64,000 nt of DNA from Apiospora phragmitis (taxonomy: Eukaryota > Ascomycota > Sordariomycetes > Amphisphaeriales > Apiosporaceae): NCBI GenBank assembly GCA_038363925.1, contig JAQQWL010000010.1, forward strand, positions 620,001 through 684,000. The letters are read 5' to 3'. Positions within the stretch are counted from its first letter, which is position 1; every line of letters starts with the position of its first letter. Positions 47,239 to 58,347 of the stretch are shown piece after piece. Made by a program: the position numbers and the translations under genes. The notes below the pieces were generated by a model. It saw nothing but the letters and a program-made list of their open reading frames with translations, searched no databases and had not been told where the DNA came from.

Positions 47239-49735
47239 ATGGATATCAAGGGCATATCTGACGACAGCCCATATACTGCGCACTTCAAACAGCTGTACGC
47301 AGCTGCAGAGCGCGCAGCAAGCCGGAAGGGGGAGTCTGTGACAGACCACCCGCCCGCCCAGCAGATGGTCGCGTCTTTCCTGTGGAAGTTACAGATGAGC
47401 AGTATGCAGCGAGTAGCCATGGCTGGCCAGCATCAATTAGCCGTAACTCAACTTCCGGCCCCCTACCCACCTTGCACTCGTTCACGGCGCGACCTGAAGC
47501 CCATGATGATATCTGAAATGAAGCTCGAGACACATCACCGTGGTGCGAAGACGCTGCTTCGGGTCATGACGCCTCCGGATAGGATGAACGCGGCGATGGC
47601 TATAGTCGAGGATCAGGAAGGCACTGCGGTGTTGCTTCAACTGTATCACCTACCCGAAGTGTCGGTAGTACCTACCGAGCACATCTTATATCAGGACCGC
47701 GTCTCTATCTTGAAGGAACCATTCTTCAAGGGCACAACTGATGGCACCTACAGCCTCAGAGTGGATCACGTCAACGACATCATCTGGTTGGCTCCCGATG
47801 ATGAGCATGTGCCGGCGAAATGGCGACGGCAGCAACTAACTGCCCCAAAAACAAGCCCGGAAGCACGGATGCAAGGAAACAAAGCTGTCCAGAACAATGA
47901 CTGGGCTGAGGCGGAGAGCCTGTAAGCTTCAATAGCCCCCCTCAATCGCGGCGACATCAGACAAATGAGACTAACTACGTACTGTTTAAGTTACTCGGCT
48001 GCTATCAACTCCGCAGCAACGCTCGAGGAGGCAAAGCTGGCCTGTCTGAACCGATCGCTCACCAATCTCAAGCTCGGTCGTTTCGAAAGCGCATTGTCCG
48101 ATGCCACGAAGGCAGCTCAAGACGATAAGCCTGAAGAGTCCGAGAAGGCGTTCTTCCGCGAAGCCAAAGCGCTCTATGGCATGAAGAGCTATCGGGAGTG
48201 CATGCAGAAGCTTGTTGTTCTGGCTAAGGAGTTCCCGGACAACCAGGCCGTGAAGGCCGAGCTGGATCGCGCTCAAGTCCGATTACGTGAACAACTAAAG
48301 GGACAATTTTCGTTCCGCCGTATGTACAGGGAGGCTGAGGCTGGGATTCCCATCATCGACTGCGCATCCTTCACTGGCCCTGTGGAAATACGACCTTCCC
48401 CTGGTCGCGGTCGTGGCTTGTTCACGACCACTGCAGTCGCCGTAGGTGACTTGCTGGTCTGTGAGAAGGCCTTTGCATACTGCTATGCTGGAGATGACCA
48501 CCCGGAAGGCAATAACAAGAACACAGTACTGATGGACATGGAAACCAAGAATTACGCCGTTGGTGGCCAAGCCCATCTACTATCTCAGGTCGTGCAAAAG
48601 CTAGCCCAGAACCCAAACTCCTCGAAGGAATTTCTCGCCCTGCACCACGGGACATACCAAGCTGTCTGTGTTGATGAGGCTGATGACCGACCAATAGTTG
48701 ATTCGTAAGTGGAGAGCGACTTGTGCGACTGAACATGTGACATCAGAAGACACTGACGCGGGCCCCGTCCTAGATTTCCTCGTGGCCAAGACCATAATGG
48801 CCAATGGCTTTGGTACTCCCAGGACCAGCCGCTCCAGTTTCCGAGTCACGGCGTTGGAGCCCGAGGGGACGGCCGCTTCGACCACGACGTGTGGGATATG
48901 GATCCTGGCCTCTCACCTGAACCATTCATGTGTCGGAAACTGCCGATGCAGCTTCATCGGCGACATGCAGATCATACGCGCGACGCGGGACATCCCAGCG
49001 AACACCGAGCTGTTCTTCGGCTATAAACTGGCCGAACCCTTGACCTCGTTCGCCGAGACCCAGAAGAATTTCCAGAACTGGGGCTTCGAATGCGACTGTG
49101 CGCTGTGCCTGGCGAAGAAGGCCACGACGGATGACGCCTTGAAGCGGCGCAAAGCACTGTTGGCCCAGCTGAAGTACATCATGCGACCTTCGATTGACCC
49201 TCGGTCAAGCGACACCAAGCGCGCCCTGGCTGTCCTGGACAAGATCGAATCCACCTACGCGACCCCCGTAAGAACAAGCTCGCCCGCTACCGAAGCGGGC
49301 AACGCGGACATTTCCTCGGCCCAGATCACTCCGCGCGTCGAGCTTTGGGACCCCTATTTTGGACTCGGGGCCCATCTGCTGAACACAGGCAAGAAGGCGG
49401 ACGCCGTCAAAGTGACGATCAAGGGTTTCGAAGCATTGGGGTTCGTCATCACGGCGAGCCCACCAACGCCCGGTGGGCGTCCAAAGAAGAAGAAGAAGAC
49501 CGGCAATGGTACCTTGAACTCGGAACCTGACGCAGCAGGCGCAGGCCAGCTCGTGGTCGAATCGTGGGGGCTGGTCGTCGATTACGTGGTCCCCGCATTC
49601 CTGACGCTCTTCCGCGTGTACAAGGCGACGTCCCCGGAGCTTGCGCACAGGGCGCGCGAGTACGCCGCTACTGCCTACAGCATGCTGGTCGGCGAGAAGG
49701 AGACGATTTATGACGAGATCCCCGAGCTTCGTTAA
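47239..49735 (+). CDS. TPR-SET domain protein (SMYD/SET5-like lysine methyltransferase candidate)
   Basis: Exons 47239-47921, 47991-48704 and 48774-49735. ATG 47239 is preferred over the upstream GTG. One extra T in the run at 48775-48777 breaks exon 3; corrected, DS/FLVAKTIMANGFG is restored, total 785 residues. An N-terminal region of unknown fold (1-200) precedes TPR-like helices (GNKAVQNNDWAEAESLY, LNRSLTNLKLGRFESALSDA). The SET domain starts at GRGRGLFTTTAVAVGD and includes SHLNHSCVGNCRCSFIG, RATRDIPANTELFFGYK and the cysteine post-SET element WGFECDCALC. A Lys run (KKKKK) lies in a loop near the C-terminus. SMYD-type proteins methylate histone or non-histone lysines; the substrate is unknown. 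Nuclear or cytosolic. Confidence 0.88.
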
Positions 49736-50485
49736 AGAACAGGACGATGAGTTCTATGCGAGAATTATGGGGATTAACGTTAGAAACCTTCATGTTGAGA
49801 AGAACAATTAACCAATGTCAGCAGCCGACGTCAGGGGAAACTGGCACTAGCGGTTAGATTTAGGGGCTCTCGGCTAGTAACATAGGAAAACCCCCTGCGG
49901 GAATGGTAGAGAAACTGAGATATGAAATGCTACTCCTATCACACATAGTCTTTGTACTGCGCATATTGCAAGTCCAGATTTGAATCAGCATCATTCTCGC
50001 CAGTCTGTTCATTTTGATTTTTTATCATTTTGTCATAGTGCTTTGTGATCGCCGAGTTAGAATTGCAGGCAGCCAACTTGGTATCTCTTTCCCCCCAGCG
50101 TTACACAATCTATCCCCTAAAGCTCGATGTTGTTCAAAGCAACCCTCCAACTCGATGCCTACCCTGAGCCCAAATTCTTACGAGATGAACACCATTACAG
50201 GGCCCATTGCTACCACGCTCATCACGGAGTTTCCGTCATGACGCTTGCCAATCAAACATCTCGCATTGGACCGATGCTAACAGGAGCGAACGTTCGAATA
50301 TTTAGCCGGCGACCGCTGTGCCGCCCATTACAAAGTGGGGCTCTTGGCTCCCAAAGGGGTTGGAACTTACAAGGTAAGACAAAGTCACCCTTATTACCTG
50401 GTGCGGCTGAGAAGACCAAGGGACCATTGCATCATCCCCGTTGGTACGATCTATTGAGTTGGAATGGACCACAACAACACTGACT
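49736..50485. other. Intergenic, no gene recognised
   Basis: 3' flanks of the SET gene and of the HET pseudogene. No domain seen in the short ORFs. Confidence 0.45.
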
Positions 50486-51992
50486 TTATACTAGGGAATA
50501 GTTAACGTTATGCCAGCATAGACTAGAAGGACCTTGGAGTATATCCGTATCGTTCTCCCACAGACAATATCCAATACGAGCGTATTGTTCTCCCCGCGTA
50601 CTACACCCACGCTTCACGAAAATCAGTCCAGCGTAAAAGTCGATAGGTCTCCCCCTTCTAAGACCTTTGTAAGTTCCTAGCAGACCCACAGTTATTTCCG
50701 CTGGAAATGTCTCCATCAGCCACTGTACAATCTGGTGTTGTCGGCTATCCCACCCAAGATGAAGGGACCGATACCATTCAGGAACACGATCTTCAAGTTC
50801 GGGAAGGTAATCCAGATGTATCGTCTGCACAGGGACGTTGGCAGAACCCGTGGGCGAAAGGCTCGTCCGTTGCCAGGGGCGGGCGACATCAACTAGCTTG
50901 GAGCTCTTCCCAACGAACTCAATGAGCCCATTGGGTTGAAACACCATTCGACATAATGATATAGGGCGAACAATCCCGCCTCTCCCGAGCTCAGGTGTCG
51001 CCGAATGCTCGTTGATTTGCCAAGACCGTCCATGGGGTGGTGCACGTATATGTACAAAGGTCTGGGCCAGGAATGGGGAACGTTCGTTCAGGGCCTTGGC
51101 CAGCTGCAACTTCAATGCTTCGAGCCCAAAGGTCTTGCTGGGATCGGCGCTCTCCCTAGAGTCAACCCGAATATCTGCATGATACCATAGTTACGGTCGC
51201 ATGGATGCGAGGTGCGTCTGTGCCGAGCAGCTCCGTATAACGTTATTGGACTGTTTGCAGACAGGGCGCAGCACCCGCTGATTTCGATTGATGTGAGAAT
51301 ATTTTCTGACTTCTCCGATAGGGATTTCCACACGACATGCTGTTGTTCATCTAAGAAGATAGCACGTATTTCGTTGTGTATTGATGTGCAATGCCTGTAC
51401 AGAGCACTTAGGTAATAGGAGGTGCAGCTTGGTATTTCTCCCTCCCTGCTGAGAATAGTGGCGTCGTCACGGACGAATGCTTCTTGAAGTGTCCAAAGAG
51501 ATGTAAATCAATGGTCATTGAAGACCATCCTCAAAGACTGTAGAGCCTCATCAATCCATAGACGTCTGCCTTCTGCAATCTCTCGGCGACCATGGCTGGA
51601 CAAATCAAGGAATTTAATACAGTCCAAGGAAGACTGCAGCTGGTCAACGTACATTGTGGTCCACCAAGAAAATACCCTATCGACGTTAGCAAAAATCGCA
51701 GCTTGACGGCCAATCTCAATCTTCTTCATTTCGGAGCCATCGCGTTGATCAATACACGCCACATCCACCCATACCCAGCCAGAACCATGTACGAGGCCAA
51801 ATTTCATCAGTACGTTCTGGAGTTCGCCCACTGTGAAATGGCTTGGTAGGATAGGCGGGGTATACCAATCAATTCCGTGAACGACAATGGAGTTTCCAGG
51901 TTGGGATGACTGAAATCGGCCCCATGTATACGTAAGGATGTTGTAACGAGGCTCTTTCTCTGTGCCATATATATTCAGCTTCGATGGTTCTC
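50486..51992 (-). pseudogene. HET-domain gene 2 (HET-6-like), broken
   Basis: The minus-strand frame carries HET motifs in order: YNILTYTWGRF, PSHFTVGELQNVL, GWVWVDVACIDQRDG and EIGRQAAIFANVDRVFSW. After VFND the expected Trp is a stop (TGA near 51507). The same frame then continues as FTSLWTLQEAFVRDDATIL through LYRHCTSIHNEIRAIFLDEQ to DRNYGIMQIFG. Near 51140-51150 the frame shifts and goes on as DPSKTFGLEALKLQLAKAL, VHIRAP and a C-terminal region to the stop at 50486. HET proteins trigger heterokaryon incompatibility and related cell death. The usual 60-80 residue N-terminus is missing, replaced by the end of HET gene 1 in the same frame. At least one stop and one frameshift make it non-functional as given. 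Confidence 0.82.
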
Positions 51993-52627
51993 CAGCCCAT
52001 CCAGAGTACCCCCCGTGATCTTCACGATTCCAGGTTCCGATTCCTATTCTTTTGTAGTTGCTTGATGCTAATACCACAGGCTGAAGTATCAGTATTCGCT
52101 GGGTACCATTGAACGCGCAAACGACTTGACCAGGCACCCATTGTTCGTCGTCCATGATAGCTGGGATAACTATCAGTCTTGTGTCATCCCAGAACACCAA
52201 GCACTGATTGTCAAACCATTGCGCATCTCGCCAGGTCCAGGCAGATATCAGTGAAGCCTTCAGCCGAACAAAACCCGATTCCACACTCCCGAAGACATTG
52301 TGTTTGCCGGCCTTGACTTCGGCATCCAACACTTCACAGTCGTAAGCCAGCTCTCCTGAGCCCGTGCCAAGGGCCTTTGGGAGCAAATATCTAACGCTCG
52401 AATCCTGCGATGCCCACGACCAGGAAGGGTATCGATATGTTGTGGTCTTAGCTCCTGGACCGTCCCGCATCCAAAGCAGTCCGCTGATGATCGAATGTCG
52501 CCACAGTCCAGCCAGGTAGTCGTCTCTGCAGTTGATATGAATTGCTTATGCAAGAGCGCTAATGGCCACCAGCTTATCGCTATTGTAAGTGAACTTTCCT
52601 CGTGTAAATTCCGGCACTGTGGTTCCA
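51993..52627 (-). pseudogene. HET-domain gene 1, 3' part
   Basis: Reads VPEFTRGKFTYNSDKLVAIS, then an in-frame TAA in ALA*AIH, then NCRDDYLAGLWRHSIISGLL, YPSWSWASQDSSV and CEVLDAEVKAG, the conserved C-terminal half of a large class of HET proteins. It ends around YKRIGIGTWNRED and runs without a stop into HET gene 2. The TAA can be explained by CAA to TAA, a C-to-T change at CpA, the RIP-preferred site. The 5' part of the same gene lies on the other side of the transposon, at 56778-58347; deleting the element and one TA makes the two parts adjacent at GGTATGG. Confidence 0.82.
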
Positions 52628-52629
52628 TA

Positions 52630-52657
52630 ACGTATGTCACCCCATAACCGACACCCC
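52630..52657 (+). repeat. Left terminal inverted repeat, outer element
   Basis: 28 nt starting ACGTATGTCA and ending CGACACCCC. Matches the right repeat at 25 of 28 positions; the three differences are all C/T. Confidence 0.9.
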
Positions 52658-53355
52658 ATTAAAATAAAACGCGGAAATCGACCACCAACTTTAAATGGCT
52701 ACCATTCTTTTAATTCTAGACTATAATATAATCGCTTTCGACTATAGATATAGTAGATATCTTAAAATCCGATTCTTTAATTTTAACCTAGTCTAGCCCC
52801 TCCCTCGTACGTTGTATACTTTTAATTAATGCGAATTTCGAATTCGAGCTAATTTATACCCTTCGCTTCTTTCGAGGCTTTACGAGCTTTAACTTCTCTT
52901 TTAAAGACTAGATTTATAATTTCGTATTAATTAATAAATAATTCTTTTTATACTACTTTTTTTTTTTTAAAATATTTTTAAATAATTAATGTTATATAAT
53001 AAGGTCGCTTTAATTTAATTAATAAAAATATCGAATTAATACTTTAAATTAATACACTTTTTTAATATTAATTATAATATATTATTAATTAAAAGAGTTT
53101 AAATAAATATAAGGGCTTTATTTTAATTAATTAAACTTATATTCTTTTTTTTAATTACTTTCGATTATTATTTTCGAGTAAAAGAGGGCTAGTGTATAAC
53201 TTAGTAATATATACGAGCTTAAGGTTATTACCACGTTAATTATCTTTAATATTTAAACTAATAAAACCTTTTTATAAACTTTAATATAATATATAAAAAA
53301 GTTTCGTTTATTAATAAAGGATAAATTCGTTAATAAAGTTAAGAATTTAATTATT

Positions 53356-53815
53356 ATAATATGTTTAAATTAACCACTACGCTATAAAGTAAAAGCTTCG
53401 AAAATAACTAAACGGTTATTTCTGTCTAATTCTACGCTTTAACTGCTACCTCGCGAGGGGACTAACCCGCCGATCGTAATATTATACCCCTTTTCTAAGG
53501 GCATGCCCTTATGCCTAGGGCGATAAACTCTTAATAACCGTATAATTTACTTAAGCTCGATATAAAGAAAACCTAAGGCTTTTATATAAAGAATTAATTC
53601 GTATAAGGCCTTATTTATTTATTAATAATCTTATTTAAATAATTAAAGAGAGCTTTTATTTAATAAGTTTATTTAATTATTATATTATAATATGTTTAAA
53701 TTAATTACTACGTTATAAAGTAAAAGCTTTAAAAATAACTAAACGGTTATTTTTATTTAATTCTACGCCTTAAGTATTACCTCGCGAGGGGACTAACTCG
53801 TCGATCGTAACATTA
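53356..53815. repeat. Direct repeat inside the outer element (two 129-nt copies, offset 331)
   Basis: Copies 53356-53484 and 53687-53815 align without gaps. Most differences are C/T or G/A, consistent with RIP acting separately on each copy. Shared cores include CTCGCGAGGGGACTAAC and AACTAAACGGTTATTT. Confidence 0.82.
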
Positions 53816-54355
53816 ATCTCCTTTCGATAATAAGCTTTTATAAAGGTAAAGACTTTAATATCGAGGGGTTAAAGAACGTGTAATAAATAAAGGGGTAAAA
53901 ATAATAAATAAATATTATTTTAATAATAAAAGGATATAAAATCGTCGGTTATATAACTACTATATTTATTTAAAATAAGTAAACGAGTATTCTTTAAGTT
54001 ATTCGAGGCGGCTTTTAATATAAAAACATTTTCGAGCTATTTAACGGCGATCTAGTTATTTATCTACCCTTTATTACTTGTATCGAACTTTTATCCTTAA
54101 AATTTATCGAGTTTTTAAGGGAACTATTACTCTTAGACCGATTTACTCTTATAAATTACTAAAGGAGAGATAGCTTTATTAAGTATCGATATATATTTTA
54201 ATATAATTATTTAATACTTTAAACTAAGTTATTTTATTAAATAAAACGTAATTTTAAACTATTTATTATAAAGCTATTACCTCTTTAGCTTTTTAAAATA
54301 TCGTGCTCGTTTATATTACACTTATTTTTAAGTTTAATAACTTAAATTTAAAGTA

Positions 54356-56200
54356 ACGTATCCTATAAGCGAATATCTTATATAAGCGAATATCTTATTC
54401 TTTTATACCCTTTTCGATAAAATATAAGTTAATTTCACCACAACGCATTTAATATATTAAAATTAATTAGAATCTTTATCTTTAAATACTTTTATATTAT
54501 TTTAATAAGTACGCGTATTATGCCCGGGCTCTCCGCAGATTCTATAGCGTTATAAGCGTGTTTTAAACGTCCTCGTATAATTACTCCTCTAACGCGATTC
54601 GTTTTATAATTATTTATTAACGTCTTTTTAAAACTACAGGTCTTTTTTAGCTTATATACGAAATAATCCTCTATCCTATAGCCGTTTCTTTTTCGTACGG
54701 CGGCGCCGGCTAAACATCTCATTTAATTTTCGAAGTGTCGCGTTCTTACCTTTTAAAAGAGTAACTCGGTGTATAATATGCGTTATAGCCTTTACGATCT
54801 AATTAAGGCTAGTTAAAATAAATATCAAAAAGTTATTTTAATACTATCCGATACGGTTTTAAACGTATTCGGTTTAAGATTAAGCTTTAATTAAATTATT
54901 TAAAGTTTTTAATTCTTAAAAAATAAATAAGTTAAAAAACGTCCCCGGAGGTATTAAAATACGTAGCTTTATATTTAATTATAAAATAATATATTCCGGA
55001 TTATACGAGACGAGTCTTATTTTTCGAAAGCCTCCTTATATATTTAAAACGGTAAAAGTCGCCTGGAACGCTTTTTAAAACGTTAGTAAGAAATCCTCCT
55101 TTAAAATATAAGTAATATACGCTCGTATAAAATATTTAATTTCTTTTTTATACGCCCTTTTTTAATACACGAAAACAGCCGATATTAAAAGGTTAAAACT
55201 TATATAATAAATAAGAAGGTATATAAAGTATAATAATCGAGTTCTTTTTATAATAAAGCTCGAAAGTTATTAAGTAATAACTTTTATAGCCGTTAAAAAT
55301 TAATAAGCGGTAAGCACTTTTCGTATAAAACTTCGTATATTTATTAAAGTATCGAATCTAGTTTTCGCCTCTTTTATTCGTAATTTAATTATTTTTAATA
55401 ATTACGATCACTTAGTTTTTTAATAATAAGCTGTTTTCGTACTAAGAAGAGAGGTGCGTTTTCTCGGTAAAAATAATATACGGAAAGATAGCGTAACTAT
55501 ATAATCTAACGCTTTAAATAACTATAACTTATTCTCGGTTTCTTTATTATATTACCCTAGGCTTTCCGCGTTAATCGAAAATAGTTATAATTCTTTTAAA
55601 CGAGATTTAACTTATAAAAAAGCTTGTCTTATCGAAGTTATAAATATCCTCCTTTTAGATCTCGTACTTATAAATTATATTTCGTACGAGGATAAACTAC
55701 ACGCGATACGCGTTGGGATCTTCGTAGAGGACTCTTTAATAATCGATTCTTCGGTTAAAACGCGTCCGGAGGTCTAGTTATTATTATATAAAATTAGAGG
55801 CCTAATTAACGCCGACGCGTCCCGCGTTACGTAAGTTAAGTAATTAATTCGTTATATCTTTTATACTACTTAGCCGAGGAAGAAACGATCGCGTATTTAA
55901 ATTAATAATATATCGAATAATTATATTTTCTTTAAAATTTAAAAACTTTTGAGAATTCGTAAATATTTCGCGTCTTATAGGTTAATTATTTTATTTACGC
56001 TATAAAGTTTTCGATAAGACGTAATAAATTAATATAGCTTTTTATACGTTTAAAATTAAGTCTTTTTAAAGCGTTTAAAACGCTAGAATTATATTGCTCT
56101 CTTTTTAAAGTTATAGTATTTTTAAATATAAAAGAATATAAAAAAAGGTTAAAGCTATAAAAAAATTTATAAAAGTAAGATATTCGCTTATAAGATACGT
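54356..56200. mobile_element. Nested TA-flanked element, RIP-degraded, 1845 bp
   Basis: Terminal inverted repeats 54356-54380 and 56176-56200 (25 nt, one C/T difference), starting ACGTAT and containing TATAAGCG. TA flanks both ends (54354-54355 and 56201-56202). The length fits Fot1/pogo-like elements (about 1.9 kb). The left repeat is followed by a partial tandem copy of its inner half (54381-54397). One 76-codon minus-strand ORF (54492-54722) exists, but I cannot assign it. It inserted into the outer element before or during RIP. Confidence 0.8.
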
Positions 56201-56747
56201 TATACGTAATTTAATTAAAAACTAAAACTTAATTACTTTAATTAATACTTTATTAATACGCTAAAAGTCGATTCGGCGTTACCTCTTTATTTTAAAGTTA
56301 AGTAGCGTCGAAGGAAGGCTTTTATTTAATTTTTTACTAAATAATTAATAGTTTATTTTAAGGGTTAAACTTTATTAAGCTAGTTTTTTAATTTATATAT
56401 ACATCGGTATTATATTAAAGGCTTTTTAAGTTAAAACTTAATTTATTAAATACTTTTCTTATATTAAAAAAAGCTTTTAATAATTTTCTTTAACCTCTCG
56501 CTTTAATTTAATTCTATAGAGGCGGTTAACTAGCGTAGTTTCTAATATACTTTAATTTAAAGCGGCTCGGCGTATTATTTTATTATTTATAACGTTAAAA
56601 ATCGCGGCAGTAATATTATTTTATATATAAAGTGTTATAAATATTAAATAAATATAATATAAAAAAAAATAAGATAAATTATTTTAAAATTAATTAAGAA
56701 AATAAGTAATAAAGAAAAATAGCGGTGAGCCATTTTAGTATTATACA

Positions 56748-56775
56748 GGGGTGTCGGTTATAAGATGACATACGT
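56748..56775 (-). repeat. Right terminal inverted repeat, outer element
   Basis: Inverse of 52630-52657, 25 of 28 identical. The right copy has T where the left has C at three positions, read on the same strand. Confidence 0.9.
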
Positions 56776-56777
56776 TA

Positions 56778-58347
56778 CCACACTCCGAAGATATCTTCTG
56801 TGGAAAGAACTTTTGCCTCGAGACCACTCGGAAACACTTTTGCTCCTTCTCTGACTTCCGGTGTGACCCGTAGTTGAGGCTATGCTCACATTGCCATAGA
56901 AGCTGGCAGTCAGTGTAGTACAGATTGCGCGGCGAGAGAGCGCGTTCTTGGAAACACCAGGCGCGGGTTGAAAGCGGTCCCCTAGCCAAATGACTGAGCG
57001 GCCACGAAAAGGTATCTGCCGGTGGAGTATCAATGTAGAGCTGACTTCGCCGGCCATCGCGTAGTTCACAGTCGATGCGAATAAGGCCTCTCGAGTCGAT
57101 AGGAGTTGTGGACTGTGTATTAAAAATTCCGTCGTGGGAGGAAGTGCCAGACGAGGCCGAGATCGTAACCTACGAGCCGGCATAGATACCGGCCATTCGT
57201 GAGCCTTCGAATTCCCAGTCGTCTTTGTCGTCCTGCACTATGCGTAAGGCGTCAATCCACATGTAGCGGAGGCCAAGCCTCTCCGGCTATGAGAAGCGTG
57301 TCCCAGAGGGTTTGGGCAGCGATAACCGAGCAAACCCCCTGGTGGTCCGAGAGTCCAGATTCGCCTTGGTGGTGAGCCAAGCCGTACCCTGAACCTGACC
57401 CCAGCAGTAGCTCAATGTCGCGTAGCCGTAGGTCCCGGGATGCCGTGGCTGGACCAATGCCACCTCTCCCGGCCTGCCCGTTTCGCTTTTCAGGTCTATC
57501 AACCTTCTCGGCAGCTTTGGTACTAGTGTTGTGGGTGGTGGCTCGGCGTCACACCCTGAAGGGTACGTGCTGCTGTGGCTCAGAACGCATTCGTCAAGCC
57601 ACGCCCTGGCGACCGCGAACGACTCGTCGGACCTCGTTGTTGTTAGTGCCCGTCTATACTTGATTCTGTACTCTACTGGTGGGCCGAGCTCATTGGTAAA
57701 AACATTCCAAGGACTAATTGCTCCACCAAATCAGCTTCTTTCCGATCCAAAACAAGACTGGTTGTAATTGTCTTACTTTTCTTCGACAATGTTTCCATTT
57801 TTCGGATCAACAACCTTGACCATCGAGTCATCCAACATTATCTGGAGACGACTCTGAGTAGCACGGTCAACTGACCAGCTTTTACTGACGAGCAGATGAA
57901 TCTTCCAGCAGAGAGAACAGCAAGATGTCGAATCATAGAGAATGCGTAGGTCATGGTGTGTCTAAGGCCAAGCTTCAGGCTCTGGGGGTTGATGCGACGG
58001 CATGCTTCGCAGAGATATTCGAGGGGAGTTACATCATCAAGTAGCTGCTCGGACATGTATGAATTGCCGAAGTCTTCTGAGACCGTTGTGATGGACGGAG
58101 CTGAGCTGGGTTTTGTTGCCGGGATATCGTGGATGCTATCCCTCCGAATTCCCGGTCTCTGCATTGATGGAGGCTTGGGCCCCCGTTTGTGCTTGTAAAA
58201 TGGCCTGTCATCTTCTGATCGATGTCCCATTTTCCCCTTCCAGACAGTAGAACGATCGTCCGGCCAAACCTCTGCGGAGGTTTGCCAGTCAACTTCCGCC
58301 CTCCATACCCTATGTGGCGATACAGACGTCGCTCTTGGAGGCCACAT
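56778..58347 (-). pseudogene. HET-domain gene 1, 5' part
   Basis: Fragments of one HET protein occur in several minus-strand frames: LCEACRRINPQSL, DLRILYDSTSCCSLCWK (one frame away), YATLSYCWGQ, RLGLRYMWIDALRIVQDDKD with WEFEGSRMAGIYAGS, and STRAWCFQERALSPRNLYYT. These are the canonical HET elements in order (CxxC region, YATLSYCWG, LxYLWIDALCIxQDD, RxWCFQER). There are in-frame stops (for example after YAGS), frame changes, and Arg where Cys is usual in DALCI. The gene is split from its 3' part by the transposon at 52630-56775. Confidence 0.82.

Larger units (their letters stand above)
52630..56775. mobile_element. RIP-degraded Tc1/mariner-type element, carrying a nested element
   Basis: A 4146-bp AT-rich block with 28-nt terminal inverted repeats and TA flanking both ends (52628-52629 and 56776-56777), the target duplication of Tc1/mariner elements. 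CpA and TpG are nearly absent and TpA is extreme, as expected after RIP. Minus-strand ORFs are short and give no reliable transposase. Without the inner element (1845 bp plus TA) it would be about 2.3 kb. It interrupts HET gene 1. Confidence 0.87.

Noticed and set aside
54492..54722. 76-codon ORF in the nested element
   Set aside because: Lies in RIP-mutated DNA; no transposase motif could be defended.
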